Positions 37,201-47,607 of a stretch of 64,000 bases of DNA are shown here, one piece after another. The notes beneath the pieces are model-generated. The model searched no databases, was not told the origin of the DNA, and saw only the letters and a program-made list of their open reading frames with translations. This DNA comes from Himantopus leucocephalus. Lineage: Eukaryota; Chordata; Aves; Charadriiformes; Recurvirostridae. The first letter of the stretch is position 1. Each line of letters opens with the position of its first letter. The stretch is taken from positions 2,254,602-2,318,601 of the forward strand of contig RSEF01000002.1 in NCBI GenBank assembly GCA_003993805.1. Reading direction: 5' to 3'. The translations under genes and the position numbers were made by a program.

Positions 37201-40200
37201 AAAATCCAGATGTTTTTCTTTATTGAGTCAAGGCACATCTAATTTCTTCACAGAGTTTACCTAAGTGTGTATCCAACTGGGTAATGGAAAATAATGTTAG
37301 CAATATTAGAGTTTTTTCTCTACAGCACAAGTAGCTCTTATTGCCTACTTAAATGCTGTGCCTAAGCATAAATTTTTAATATTTTTTTTTAATTTTTTCT
37401 TTTTTTTTTTTTGTTTGGAAAGTGTCTCAAACTGGATTCCCATTTCTGAAGAGCTGAACGGCAGTAATTTTTGAAATAAAGCTTGTCTTTACTCATACAA
37501 GCAGTTAAGTGTCTGCTAACTAAAGAGAAACATCTGTGCTTTAGTACCCTGGAAAAAAAAGTTGGTTATCTGCAGTCATTGTGTTATTCCAAAAGGTGTT
37601 GTGTAAAGGGAAACCATGACTTCTTCCTTGATTCTTCCTTTTACGTTTTGAAATAGTGGGCTAGCTGCTGGCCCCTCTCAAGCTTTGTGAAATGCTCTCA
37701 GAGTATGAAAGGATACACTTAGCTATGTAATCCAGTCTCACATGCGGGATATGTGCATACCAAAAGTGGGTATTTTAGGCAGGAAACCTACAATTTGTGT
37801 TTTCTTCATGGACTTTGTGTGGATAATGTTGTCTAGCTTGTGTTATGAAGACGCATGCAAAATCTGTGTAAGAGGCACTATTTTTTGTGTTATCTAGTCT
37901 CTTTTAAAGAAAAATATATTATGCAACTATCTTTCTTTGCTTTCATAGCGATATCACACCCCACCTCGATCACGATCGTGTTCTGAATCCGATGATGATG
38001 AGAGCAGTGAGACCCCTCCTCACTGGAAAGAGGAAATGCAGAGATTACGAACGTACAGACCGCCTAGTGGAGAGAAGTGGAGTAAAGGCGATAAGTAAGT
38101 TCCTTACTACAAATTTAAAATGTCTTGGTTTTTCTTATACAAGTTTTAGTACATTGTGTAGATGTACTGTGTCATTCATGTTTGAATGAAAAATGTAGAT
38201 ATCTTTTTTTGGTTAACGCGTTCCATTTAAATTCCAAAAATTGTAAGTGGAAAACTTCCAATGTGACACCAGATGAACACATGCTGAAAAGTGTCAGGAG
38301 GTCAGAAGCGTTGTTTCTGATGGATACTTATTGAAGAAGTAATTAATTGACCTGTCCAGTTTCCTGTTGCTTTCCATTGCACTAATTGTGTCAGATTTCA
38401 TTTAGCTTCAAACTTGGTTATATGGTTTCTTTGGATACCAAATAAGACAATCGAATCCACCAATCCTATGTTGGTTTAGTTACATGTTCTTTCTGCAATT
38501 GCAAACTCTGTGATGGAAGCCAGCTTTCCAGAATTCCTGATGACTTGATGCTAAATGAGCTTCTATCAGATTGTGATAGATAAACCTCAAAAGGAAAACT
38601 GAAGAATATTATATATAATCATTATTGAATAGTTGTAAATGTTACTCATAGTTATTTTCATATACTGGCTGCGTTCTGTTTATTGCTGTATCGCAATGTA
38701 CTAGCTAAAAGAGTATTAAAAAAGATGATGTTTTAAAATTAGTATTTAAACATGGTTTAAGAATCCTATAATTGTAGAGGTCAAAGTCCTGTGGATTGGG
38801 GTAGTTAAAACATTAAATCTCTTCACACAGTTTCTACAATATGTGAAATCTGATGCTGGCTGATTCATTTATTATAGAGAAGTAGCTCTCTTGATAATGA
38901 TGTAATTCCATATCTTAAAATGAGTGTAACAAGCTCAGTCAAAACACAATTTTCTGGTAGTAAAGAGGGGGAGGGTGTTAATTTTCTTTTCTTTTAAACT
39001 TAATTAATGGCATTGGAGATGGGAAAAATGCTTAGTTTATCTGAATATTTTACAGAATTTCCACTTAGTGAGGGGCTTATTTGTTTGTTTTCTAGGTTGA
39101 GTGACCCATGTACAAGCAGATGGGATGAAAGGAGCGCATCCCGGAGATCAAGATCTTGGTCACATAATGGTTATTCCGATCTAAGTACTGTGAGATATTC
39201 TAGCCATCACAAAAAGCATAGAAAAGAGAAAAAAAAAGTGAAACATAAAAAGAAATCTAAAAAGCAAAAACATTTCAAGAAGCACAAGCAAACGAAAAAA
39301 AAGAAAACATCAGCCTCATCAGACGTAGAATCCTCTCATTCCTTCCTCAGGAGGACAAAATCATCTTGTGATCGTGAGAGGAAATCTTGTTCTTCTTCAT
39401 TGTCTTCCAGACACTCATCCAGAAGAGGCTGGTCTAAATCTGATAAGGAAGACCAAAGCTCGTCAACTTTATCAAGCAGAGGGACTCGATCATACTACAG
39501 GTCCAGGTCCAGATCTAGGTCTAAATCAAGATCTTATTCCCGAAGGAGTTCTAGGTCAAGATCAGCCTCTAAATCATCGCGTTCTCGAAGTAGGTCAAGG
39601 TCAAGTTCTAATCCTAGGCAGCAAAAGACGGTTTCCAATTCTCCGCGAAATATTTCGACACGATTAAATGAGAATAAGTTGAACAAGACTGCTGAGCCTG
39701 TAAGAGCAGTTATACTCCCGAGTGATAAAGTTGTCGTACCACCAGTTGTCCCAGAAAACCTCCCTGTTATACCTTTAAGTGATAGTCCACCTCCTTCAAG
39801 GTGGAAACCTGGGCAGAAACCATGGAAGCCATCTTATGAGCGCATCCAGGAAATGAAAGCTAAAACAACCCATTTAATACCCACACAAACTAATTACAAT
39901 TTAGTAGTCATTAAAGAGGCTAACACTTCTTCCTCCTATCGTAAGCGACAAAGGAGTTCAGATAGCGATCGAAGCGGTTATTCCAAATATCGTAGCGACA
40001 GAAGCTCAGATAGTTGGCTGAGATCAAGAAGCAGGTCCTCTCGAAGCAGGTCATACTCAAGATCTTATACGAGATCTAGAAGTCCATCTAGCTCTAGGAC
40101 AAAATCTCGTTCTTCTGGCAGATCACCGTCACTGAGTAAATACCGCAGTGACAGGTCAGGTTATAGTGAGTCAACGTCTTACTATTCCCTTAGTGATGAT

Positions 40201-43200
40201 GATAGACACAGAAACAAGAGAAAATCTGCATCGAGTGATCAAAAAGCTCGGTCTCTTAAACTGAGGCAAGAAACGAGCTCTGAAAGTACTCTCCCTTATA
40301 AGTGTGCAAAAGACTACGATGAGTCTTCGCAGGGACTGAAAGAGAGTGACAGTTTATCATCTTCAGACTTCTCTACTGACAGTGAGCATTCTGCCAAAAC
40401 AAAAGTAGTCCAAGAAAAAGAAGGCCGTTTTCAATTAGAAGGAGATACTCAGAAACAGGATAAAAATAGCTTAAGTTCTGAGAGAGGGGAGGAGAGGTCC
40501 AAGTGTGAGCGGGATTCTGATCATGCTAAAAAGAAAACAGCTAAAGAGAAATCTTCTGAGCAACCTAAAGGTGGTGCAAAAACGAAACGAAAATCCTATT
40601 CAGGTAGTAAATGGGACTCAGAATCAAATTCCGAAAGGGGAGAGGCAAGGCGTAATAGGGGAGATTCCAGACCCTCCTCTAGTAAAGAAGAAGGAGAGGC
40701 CACATCAGGATCTGATACGGAGCTTAGCATTACCAAAAGGATTAAAAAACAATCAAATTCTTCAGAAGGCTTTCTGGATTCTGATTGTACGTGGAAGACA
40801 AGCAAACAGTTGTCATCTTCTGAATCTGAGAGTTCTTGTTCTAGCTCAACAAACACCAGAGGAAAGTCAAAAAAACACAAACATGGGTTGAAAAAATCTC
40901 TTAAAAAATCACATTCCAAAAAACCAAAAGAAAAATCAAAAGGGAAAAAGGAGAAGAAGCACAAAGTACAGAAAAGAAAAGAAATGTTTCATTGGCAACC
41001 CCCCCTGGAGTTTGGTGAAGAAGAGGACGATGAGATAAATGAAAAGCCAGTTACCAAGGATGATAAAGAAGAAAAGCAGTTTACCGGGGACGTGAAGGAT
41101 AAAAAACAAGTGTATGAAAAAGATGAAATAGTCAAAGATAAAATGGGCAACGGTGAAAAGTCTTGTGCGGATGAAAACCTTTTAGGTAAAAACACCGTAT
41201 GTGACACCTCACCAGATCACAGTAACCCTAATAAAGATAGCATTGAAACAAATGCTTCAGCCAGTGTTTTAAACTCAGGAATAAATGTGACCGATTGTAA
41301 GAATGAGATTAAACAAGCTGAAGAAAGTAACCAGAACGGATTGGAAGATGTTATTCAGACAGATGACAACATGGAGATTTGTACGCCGGATCGTAACTCA
41401 CCAGGGAAGGTTGATGTGGACATTTTGGCTCCTGTGATTCTCACTGCTAAACCTCAGGCTTTAAGTGCTAGTATAAACAAAGATTTACAGGTTGAGACCC
41501 CTGAACAAGACGCTGTCAAGCTAGGAAGCAATATTGTAGACTTTATTAATATTAAAGAAGAAAAAGAAACCTCAAGGCAAGAAAATAACTCTGTCCCCGT
41601 GTCTAGTGCTAAAGACTGTAGCTTAAAAAGTGAAATTACTGAAAATACGCAAAGCAATATGATAGATAATAAATGGAAGCCTTTGCAAGGTGTTGGTAAT
41701 TTACAGCCAGCAGCAATTAGTACTGCTACAGAAGTTAAGAACATAGCTTCAGCACCAGAGCCTAAACCAGCAGGTTTAAGAATTGAAATAAAAGCAAAAA
41801 ATAAAGTAAGGCCTGGATCTCTGTTTGATGAGGTTAGAAAAACAGCACGGCTAAATCGAAGGCCAAGGAACCAGGAAAGTTCCAGTGAGGAAGAATCTCC
41901 AAGCAGAGATGACAATAGCCCGTCTAGAAGTCTCAGTAGGTCACGAAGTAAATCTGAATCTAAATCCAGACACAGAACACGGTCTCTGTCTTACAGTCAC
42001 TCAAGAAGTCGATCCCGAAGTTCTACGTACTCTTACAGGTAAGAAGTTTGTGCTGTTCCCACAGCCTGCTGTGTTCGCTTGGAAGCGTTGATATTTTTAA
42101 GGCATGTTTTAATTTTTCAACTCACGTTTTTCTTTTAAACAGTACTGTATCATTTAGCAAGTACAGAATAAATACTTAGCTTAAAAGATAAAGCTTTATA
42201 AGGCTTTTGACTCCTGTTTTCTGCTGCTCTTCCTTCAGTTATGTTCTATTTTGTGCTTTTCAAAGTTGTTCATTGATTGTAGGTCAAGAAGCTATACAAG
42301 AAGCCGAAGCAGAGGATGGTATAGTAGAGATCGGTCAAGAAGTCGAAGTAGTTCTTACCACAGTTACAAGAGCCGTAGGTAAGCTTCTCTAGTTGGAGAT
42401 GGTACTGGGATGTGTTACAAAACCAGTAAATAAGGCACAGCAGTCCGGTGCTTCGGGCTCTGAGCAAGCTGGATATGTGCTTAGCTGTGCGTACTGCAGT
42501 CTGAAGTACCTACTTGAAATGTGCAAGTTAGAATAGTCAGATTTCAAAATTTTCTGTTACTGAAAAATAATTTTGTTTAATGTTTTGTAGTATGGATAAG
42601 GAATTCTGAGCAAAACGTGTTCCTCTCCTTTCGTTCCCCCTCTCCTCCCACTCTTCAGCGCTTGTTTCCGATTAACTTAAAATGTCTCTGTGGTTTTGTT
42701 TTTGTCAGTCGAACCTATAGTAGAAGTAGATCCAGAAGTAGCTCTTATGGGCATCACAGTCGATCCAGGTATGGATTATAGTTTTATACAAACTCTGCAA
42801 TAAATATACTTACTATAAAAAAATATCTTAGTATAAGAATAACCCTTTATCTATGCTACGTAAAATTACGATGTCATGATAGCAACTTGAGTCAAAGCAA
42901 AATCAACATAAGACACTTTCAAAAGCTGAAAATAACCAAATCATTCTGGCATTACAGTTATAGGTGATGATATGAGGTAAGTAATAGTGAACACATTTCC
43001 CTTTATTGTTAAAATAAAATTGAGTTATAAATGGAATCACTTAGTTACTTGTTTTCAGAAGTATTAGCAATCAAGACTTTTACCGTATCTACGGTTTGTA
43101 GAGAAAACACAAAACTTCTTAAATGCTTAGTGAGTCTTTTCTAGATTAATAAATGTGAGATTTTTACTGCTTTGAAGATACTCGTTCTTGTATTTAAACT

Positions 43201-45208
43201 TTTATAAAATGTAGAATTATTCTGTTCAACACATCCTTCAAAAGTAATTTCTATGTAGCCACTTCTCTCTGTACATAAATGTCTTTAAAACATACCTTTA
43301 AAATAAACAGTGTTTACACAAGAAATTGTAAATTTACAATTACTTTTTTTCCCTTTAAAGTAGGTCATACACGTACGATAGTTACTATAGCAGAAGTCGA
43401 AGTAGAAGTAAAAGGAGCGACAGCTATCGAAGATCCAGAAGTTATGATAGGCGATCCAGGTATGCGTTTTGCTAGTGTGGCTTTGACACTATATTTATAC
43501 AAAAGAATTTTCTAAATACATACTTACGATGTTCATGAAAGCTATTATTTTTCCTCCGAACATAAAAACCACATTGTTACCAAAAGTATTAATTAAAAAT
43601 AATTCAAATTAGAGCAAGTGTGCAAGTAAAGAAATCAGATTTTCGGACGTTTGAGGATGGGGAAGAGACCCTACTTTCCCTAGAGAACTCTCTCTAGAAA
43701 CCCTAGAAAGATTTGAGAAGGCTCTAGTTTGTTGTGTGTGTGCATTCAAAATAAGCATGTTTGGGGTTTTTCAATAATTTTAAGACGTTTCTTAAAAACT
43801 ACAATGAACTAGCTCTGAAGATTTAAATCAAGTGCCCTGTTACAGGTTTAAAAGCTACCTAGTTTGCAAAGAATTCCATTGGACGGTAAATTCTTTTTGG
43901 TTAGACTGGAAAGGTGGAGTTAAAAAAAAAAAAGGAAGGGAAATTAAAAATTGCAGTGGTATCCAGAATTGATTTTAACTTTCTAGAACATGTTTTGAAA
44001 GAACATTCTATCGGCACGTCCAGTGGGCTTCTGATAAATTTAGGATAAATTTTATTCTACTCAGTCCAGGGGAATTATACAGGTGTAAGCGAGCACATTT
44101 CACAAAGATCAGAAGTGGAACAGGATGGAGATAGATTTAGATTATTTATTTTTTTTTAATATCAGTGATGATTTGGTTTGGACCTTTTAAAATGTCCCGT
44201 ATTAGTCAGTGATCTGGCCGATCTAAATCAGGCCGATCTCCAAGATTACTGTAAATTTTCATCCTCTGCTGTCCTTGTACTCATTTTTTCACAACTTCGT
44301 ACCGACTCCTAATGGACTTTGCTCTCACGCATTTCCCCACCTAGTTCTGACAGTAAGACAACCTTAATCTTGTGTTTGAGGGGAAATTAATGAGATTAAA
44401 GAAGCGTGTGGAAATAGACTTACAAAATCATTGTTTTAGGATGTTGGGAAGCTTCAGAGAAACAATGTTGGATTAGGATACACTCATCTTTCATTTAGAA
44501 AGCTTTCCTTACAGGCACAAGGATAGAAAATCTCTAAGAAAAGTTTATTCAGTGTAATTTGAATATGTCCTGTGGCTTGTCCGAAACCGTCTGGACTCTA
44601 TCTTGATGTTCGGCCAGGTACTGAGCTTGGAATTCTTCTGGATAAGCCAGAACTTTTTAATCTACAATGTCCACTCTGCAGACGCTCACACACTCCTGTT
44701 GTTATGTTCTTAAGACCCTTCTTCAAATGAAAAACTGCAATATGTAAAGCAAGGATTTGTGAAATTGTCTTAGTTGAGAAACGTTTGCAGTATGAAATTA
44801 TATTTGCTAGCGTATACTTCTCAGTCAGCTATTAACATTTACAAAAACAGTAATTTTGGATGATTTCTTAGCTGCATTGGAGAAAGCAAGAAATCTTGTA
44901 GTGACACAGTTTGACTGGAGTTACACAGGGTTTTCATCATGTAAAGTTAATGATTATTTTAATTTTGAGTGTCCCTTCAGTTATATGAGATATGATCCTG
45001 TAAAAGACTTCTTGTATGTTTTCTTCTTGTCTTGTGTGTGTCTGTCTTGACAATTTTTTTTTACATGATGCAATTTTGAATTTGAAACTCAAAATACAAT
45101 TTTGAGGCATTTTAATCTTTTCTTTGTAGGTCTTATGGCTCTGACAGTGAAAGTGACCGCAGTTATTCTAACAACCGAAGTCCCAGTGAGAGCAGCAGAT
45201 ATAGCTGA
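18408..45208 (+). CDS. NKTR: NKTR, natural killer cell triggering receptor / cyclophilin-RS protein (coding span visible here, 14 exons)
   Basis: NKTR is a large nuclear protein with an N-terminal peptidyl-prolyl isomerase (cyclophilin) domain followed by long Arg/Ser-rich and Lys-rich regions. It is linked to splicing speckles, and was first described from NK cells. Fourteen exons join in phase to 1434 residues plus stop. About 44 N-terminal residues (the first beta strands of the cyclophilin fold) are missing upstream. With them the protein would be about 1478 residues, close to human NKTR (about 1460, from memory). The order is cyclophilin (18408-31672), acidic-serine then basic linker (32795-38094), the main RS/K-rich exon (39096-42038) and the RS tail ending SPSESSRYS. 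All introns are GT-AG. The catalytic Arg, Phe and Gln of the fold are present; the Trp that binds cyclosporin in CypA is His here. Confidence 0.97.
18516..19580 (+). other. NKTR: NKTR intron after the first visible exon
   Basis: A 1.07-kb AT-rich intron with T runs near 19250-19280. Nothing else recognised. Confidence 0.85.
19581..19625 (+). CDS. NKTR: NKTR exon: 45-nt cyclophilin exon
   Basis: The acceptor is atgcgtag and the donor is AAAG|GTAAGA. It encodes [14 protein letters not shown], the conserved loop following the GGDF motif. The phase is 1-1, so skipping keeps the frame. Confidence 0.95.
19626..21374 (+). other. NKTR: NKTR intron
   Basis: A 1.75-kb AT-rich intron. I see no repeat or extra exon. 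Confidence 0.85.
21375..21462 (+). CDS. NKTR: NKTR exon: cyclophilin active-site exon (NGSQFF)
   Basis: The acceptor is cttcaaacag and the donor is AT|GTGAGT. It reads [20 protein letters not shown] and then KHTNGSQFF. The Gln of GSQFF matches CypA Q111 and the RG..TNGSQFF block is the cyclophilin signature. The 3' AT is completed by the next exon to Ile. Confidence 0.96.
23280..24060. repeat. GC-richer block inside the long NKTR intron, possibly an old interspersed repeat
   Basis: This stretch of about 780 bp is clearly richer in G and C than its surroundings and has no open frame of note. It reads like a degenerate interspersed element, but I cannot name a family. Confidence 0.25.
25185..25221. 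repeat. (TG)n(TA)n microsatellite
   Basis: Alternating TG dinucleotides pass directly into TA dinucleotides. A common compound microsatellite that is probably length-polymorphic. Confidence 0.95.
28032..28265. repeat. 116-bp near-identical direct duplication around a single N
   Basis: Copies at 28032-28147 and 28150-28265 differ at about two positions and are separated by an N and a T. The N at the junction suggests an assembly join where two overlapping contig ends were not merged, rather than a real duplication. Confidence 0.9.
30490..30610 (+). promoter_or_regulatory. NKTR: extended pyrimidine-rich tract upstream of the NKTR microexon
   Basis: About 120 nt are dominated by T and C, including T runs of 10 to 20 and blocks such as TTCACCTCTTTTTTTTTT. 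They end about 16 nt before the acceptor. Strong polypyrimidine tracts favour recognition of very short exons; the role here is inferred. Confidence 0.45.
30627..30656 (+). CDS. NKTR: NKTR 30-nt microexon (TTKPAPHLD)
   Basis: Only 30 nt lie between the acceptor tgtcaaacag and the donor GG|GTAAGA. Joined to its neighbours it encodes [11 protein letters not shown], bridging NGSQFF and VHVVFGLV. The His in PAPHLD occupies the CypA Trp121 position. The exon follows the longest intron of the gene (9.2 kb). Confidence 0.94.
30657..31526 (+). other. NKTR: NKTR intron
   Basis: An 870-nt intron with nothing recognisable beyond splice sites. Confidence 0.85.
31527..31672 (+). CDS. NKTR: NKTR exon: C-terminal part of cyclophilin domain
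   Basis: The acceptor is atttctgcag and the donor is GATG|GTAAGC. It encodes [20 protein letters not shown], then [16 protein letters not shown] and TKSAKD. The HVVFG motif carries the active-site His. This exon closes the cyclophilin fold. Confidence 0.96.
31673..32794 (+). other. NKTR: NKTR intron
   Basis: A 1.1-kb intron. It ends in an AT-rich, TATA/ACAC-like stretch (about 32695-32770) just before the acceptor, and a single N lies at 32121. Confidence 0.85.
32795..33017 (+). CDS. NKTR: NKTR exon: Ser/acidic then basic linker
   Basis: The acceptor is ctgttttaag and the donor is CG|GTAACT. It reads [20 protein letters not shown], an acidic Ser/Glu run, then [20 protein letters not shown], which looks like a nuclear localisation signal. 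Low-complexity sequence is expected here in NKTR. Confidence 0.94.
33018..33602 (+). other. NKTR: NKTR intron
   Basis: A 585-nt intron ending in the tandem acceptor gtAGcAG. Nothing else recognised. Confidence 0.85.
33603..33758 (+). CDS. NKTR: NKTR exon: conserved [16 protein letters not shown] block
   Basis: The start is at 33603 or 33606 because two AGs sit three bases apart (gtAGcAG). Both keep the frame and differ by one Ser. The exon encodes [20 protein letters not shown] and [13 protein letters not shown], and ends at CC|GTAAGA. The block is nearly invariant in vertebrate NKTR. Confidence 0.95.
33759..34944 (+). other. NKTR: NKTR intron
   Basis: A 1.2-kb AT-rich intron with only chance ORFs. 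Confidence 0.85.
34945..35032 (+). CDS. NKTR: NKTR exon: [18 protein letters not shown]
   Basis: The acceptor is atttatgtag and the donor is ATA|GTATGT. The 88-nt exon ends in phase 0 and encodes a short variable run ([11 protein letters not shown]) followed by the conserved [18 protein letters not shown]. Confidence 0.95.
35033..37948 (+). other. NKTR: NKTR intron with small assembly gap
   Basis: A 2.9-kb intron. A poly-A run at 36213-36234 leads into an 18-N gap (36236-36253). A 157-codon open frame lies on the minus strand (35741-36214) but resembles nothing known to me and is probably chance. Confidence 0.8.
36236..36253. other. assembly gap of 18 N next to poly-A
   Basis: The gap directly follows about 22 As, so it is probably a sequencing failure at the homopolymer. 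Confidence 0.95.
37949..38094 (+). CDS. NKTR: NKTR exon: [17 protein letters not shown]
   Basis: The acceptor is gctttcatag and the donor is AA|GTAAGT. It encodes [20 protein letters not shown] and then [20 protein letters not shown], a conserved segment also used by cyclophilin G-type proteins (an inference). Confidence 0.95.
38095..39095 (+). other. NKTR: NKTR intron before the large exon
   Basis: A 1.0-kb intron. Its last 89 nt (from an ATG at 39007) are open in the frame of the next exon. Confidence 0.85.
39096..42038 (+). CDS. NKTR: NKTR large exon: Lys-rich and Arg/Ser-rich body (2.94 kb)
   Basis: The acceptor is gttttctag and the donor is ACAG|GTAAGA. The exon carries 981 codons, two thirds of the protein. 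In order it holds [13 protein letters not shown] at its start, a Lys/His-rich stretch near 39205-39305, RS and SR dipeptide runs near 39480-39620 and 39990-40140, the conserved [19 protein letters not shown] at 39775-39831, acidic/serine segments, a second Lys-rich run near 40870-40985, [16 protein letters not shown] near 40987, [11 protein letters not shown] near 41365, and [20 protein letters not shown] near 41820-41875. The open frame extends 5' to an ATG at 39007, but that part is intron. Confidence 0.97.
42283..42378 (+). CDS. NKTR: NKTR RS-tail exon 1 (96 nt)
   Basis: The acceptor is cattgattgtag and the donor is AG|GTAAGC. It encodes [20 protein letters not shown] and then [11 protein letters not shown]. 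The phase is 2-2, so it can be included or skipped without shifting the frame. Confidence 0.94.
42379..42708 (+). other. NKTR: NKTR intron between RS-tail exons
   Basis: A 330-nt intron. A pyrimidine-rich stretch (CTCTCCTTTCGTTCCCCCTC) precedes the acceptor. Nothing else seen. Confidence 0.85.
42709..42768 (+). CDS. NKTR: NKTR RS-tail exon 2 (60 nt)
   Basis: The acceptor is tttttgtcag and the donor is AG|GTATGG. It encodes [19 protein letters not shown] in phase 2-2. Confidence 0.93.
42769..43363 (+). other. NKTR: NKTR intron between RS-tail exons
   Basis: A 595-nt AT-rich intron ending in the tandem acceptor AAGTAG. Nothing else recognised. Confidence 0.85.
43364..43459 (+). CDS. NKTR: NKTR RS-tail exon 3 (96 or 99 nt)
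   Basis: It encodes [20 protein letters not shown] and then [11 protein letters not shown]. The acceptor region is ttaaAGtAG; using the second AG gives HSRSRSYTYD, as in the human protein, while the first AG (start at 43361) would add one Ser. The donor is AG|GTATGC and the phase is 2-2. Confidence 0.92.
43460..45129 (+). other. NKTR: NKTR last intron
   Basis: A 1.67-kb intron. A chance ORF at 44856-45050 shows no resemblance to NKTR or other families. Confidence 0.85.
45130..45208 (+). CDS. NKTR: NKTR terminal coding exon
   Basis: The acceptor is tttctttgtag. It encodes [20 protein letters not shown] and ESSRYS, then TGA at 45206-45208. The C terminus matches vertebrate NKTR closely. Confidence 0.95.
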
Positions 45209-45970
45209 AAAGGTTTCTTTGACGATGAAAACTGTATTTAATAATTTTTTTCAGTGTTATGTTAAAAAAACTGTTTTGACAGTGTCACAAGTGAAGTTGA
45301 AGGGTGTGTACTGAGTTAGCTGAAACTTTACCATTTAGCAATGAACTTCCTTGACTGACTGTGTACGTACCGAGAGAAGTACTGAGCTCAACTCAACTGA
45401 CTTTTTTCTTTTTTCATGTCAAAAGCTACTTTTACAAAATAGAAAAAGAAGCAGTTTTATTTCCTTGAATTGGATTTTCCAAGCCATGAATGACACTTAA
45501 GTGAATTTGCTGCCACCGCTTTTCTGGGCGCAGCAATCGGTACTGTCTTCAAGTATGTTTATAAACACCTTCGGGCTTTCTGCCTGTTACTATTAAATAT
45601 ATGCTAGCAACTATAAAACTGTGAAGAAAACTTCTTACAAAGGCTGCCATTTCTAGTTTATTAAAATGCTTTTTTTTTTTTAATGCTGGAAGATGGGTTC
45701 CGTGCTGTCTTGTTTGTTGGTTATTGTGTTATATACAGCATATACACAACAGCGAGGTGATGAAAACAAAGACCGCCGCTCTGTCTTAATCCTTCCTGTA
45801 CTGTGATACTGCCGAAAAGGGTGAGATTCCACACAATGGGAACTGTCAAACTGACAAGCAGTGAGCAAAAGGATGATCAAGGAGTTTTGATCTTAATATC
45901 CAACTTGTCTAAATTTTTATGTTTGAAAGTGAATTTTGTGATAAAACAGCAATGTTCTTAAGAGTCTAAA

Positions 45971-45994
45971 AAAAAGTGTTTCTAAACACTTTTT
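45971..45994. repeat. 11-bp perfect inverted repeat in the NKTR 3' UTR
   Basis: AAAAAGTGTTT, a 2-nt spacer CT, then AAACACTTTTT. As RNA the two arms could pair, with the innermost pairs opening to form the loop. Confidence 0.8.
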
Positions 45995-46125
45995 GAATTT
46001 CACTTCAATTCATATTACAGTGCTTGGCATACTACAACCCATTTGAAGATGGATGTTGTAAACTGTCGAGTATATCATGAGTTTGTCCAAAACACTTTTT
46101 AAAAAAATTAAAAAATGATTTTTTT

Positions 46126-46154
46126 GGGGGGGGGGGGGGGNGGGGGGGGGGGGG
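46126..46154. repeat. poly-G tract
   Basis: About 28 consecutive Gs, interrupted by one N at 46141. The true length is uncertain because homopolymers are error-prone in assembly. Confidence 0.85.
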
Positions 46155-47192
46155 AACGCTGTAATCGTTCCTTTATAAAATATCTATAGATGTAGCCAAT
46201 TTGCCATAGGGAATATCAGATACTGATATTGCAGATCCTGAACTATATATTGTTAAATGGTATGACTACAAAAATACCGGTATGCCTGATAAAAAGCATG
46301 GACAATACTTTCCAAGTTAAGTTTAATACCAAAAATGAGTCCATGTTACAGGTAAATGGTTTGCAAAAAACCCATAGATTTAAGCTGAAGAGCATTGAGT
46401 AGTTTTTGCGATATTCTGATTGAGTTGATTTGAAATAATTTGTAAAGTTTTTCAGTGTTTAGAAAGTTGTGTACTAAGAAACAGTTTTTTAATGGCATAA
46501 TGTAACCTGAAAAGTGGGGTCTGTAGTGAAAAAAGACTAACATAGCTTTATTAGAGCTAATGAATACTGTTGTATTATAATAGTTTTCATTACTGACTTT
46601 CTGTAATATCTTGAGATGCTTTCATTTTCTCAAATATTGAAAATGTTTTTTTTTTTTAAATCTCATTAGGACCCAGCGGCTTTGAAAACTAAAAGTCGTA
46701 ATTTCTTGCTTAGACGTCAGTTCATACCATCTCTTTTGATTGAATTAAGCGATCCAAAATTAGCTTTTGCTACACTTCTGAAACATGAAAAGAAAAGTTC
46801 AAAGTGAACTTTGAAGACTGTAACGATGCCCTCCATTTCTGTCCATGAACAGCTGAATAATGCATTTGCATGCAGGTTCCTAAAACTGAGTCCGTCATAG
46901 GTTTTTCACTTTCCAGAAGAACCCAAAATTCTGGACTTGCAGCGTCCTTCCTGCTCTTGTAGTTCAATCAAAAACCCTGTGCGCGTAAGCCTTTGGAATC
47001 AGTATTTTGTAACCTTCTTGGGCTTTTTAACAGTAACTATGTTTATTACTCAGTATACATTTGCAGACATGTTTCTAACAGTAGCTGCCATTCCAGAGTC
47101 CTGAACAAATACTTAATTGCTAACTCAAGGTAATGTTTGTTGCCATCATAGTTTTAAATACAAAAGTAACTTGTTTCTTCCCTTACTGAGAA

Positions 47193-47198
47193 AATAAA
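47193..47198 (+). terminator. NKTR: candidate upstream poly(A) signal of NKTR
   Basis: AATAAA in GAGAAAATAAAACC, about 2 kb after the stop codon. It is an alternative to the signal at 47608. Confidence 0.35.
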
Positions 47199-47607
47199 AC
47201 CAGTGGGTTAATGGCGTAACAAAATATACAAATATGAACGTTGCTGTTCAGCGCTCCTTGGAGAAAAAACTGCGCCAGAATCGGACTTTGTCCTATTTCA
47301 GATCTGAGCTGACTTTTATTTCTCTTAAGGGCGGGAAAAGGTAGCAGAAATACAGTCCATCGATGAATTGCAGTTGTCCAGAATTACTGCAATGTCACCA
47401 ATGTCTTATTTCATATCTTGAATTAAAGCTTTATGAAGAAATTCCGTCTGGCAGGTGGTTGGGGAGGGATGCGAGGGAGGGGAGTATTTTTACTTAGTGA
47501 ATTCTGTTAAATTCTGCTTCAGATAGAAAACGTACCCCTGAGCTGGTTTTCTAATGTTGCTCTCTGTTTTTGCAATTTTGTTATTCAAAAGTAGTTGCTG
47601 TTTGTAA

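Noticed and set aside
39368..39667. Overlapping 99- and 128-codon frames inside the large NKTR exon (also 40505-40891)
   Set aside because: They are alternative-frame shadows of RS/K-rich coding sequence.
44856..45050. 64-codon frame in the last NKTR intron as a possible extra exon
   Set aside because: No resemblance to NKTR, and the flanking exons already join in phase.
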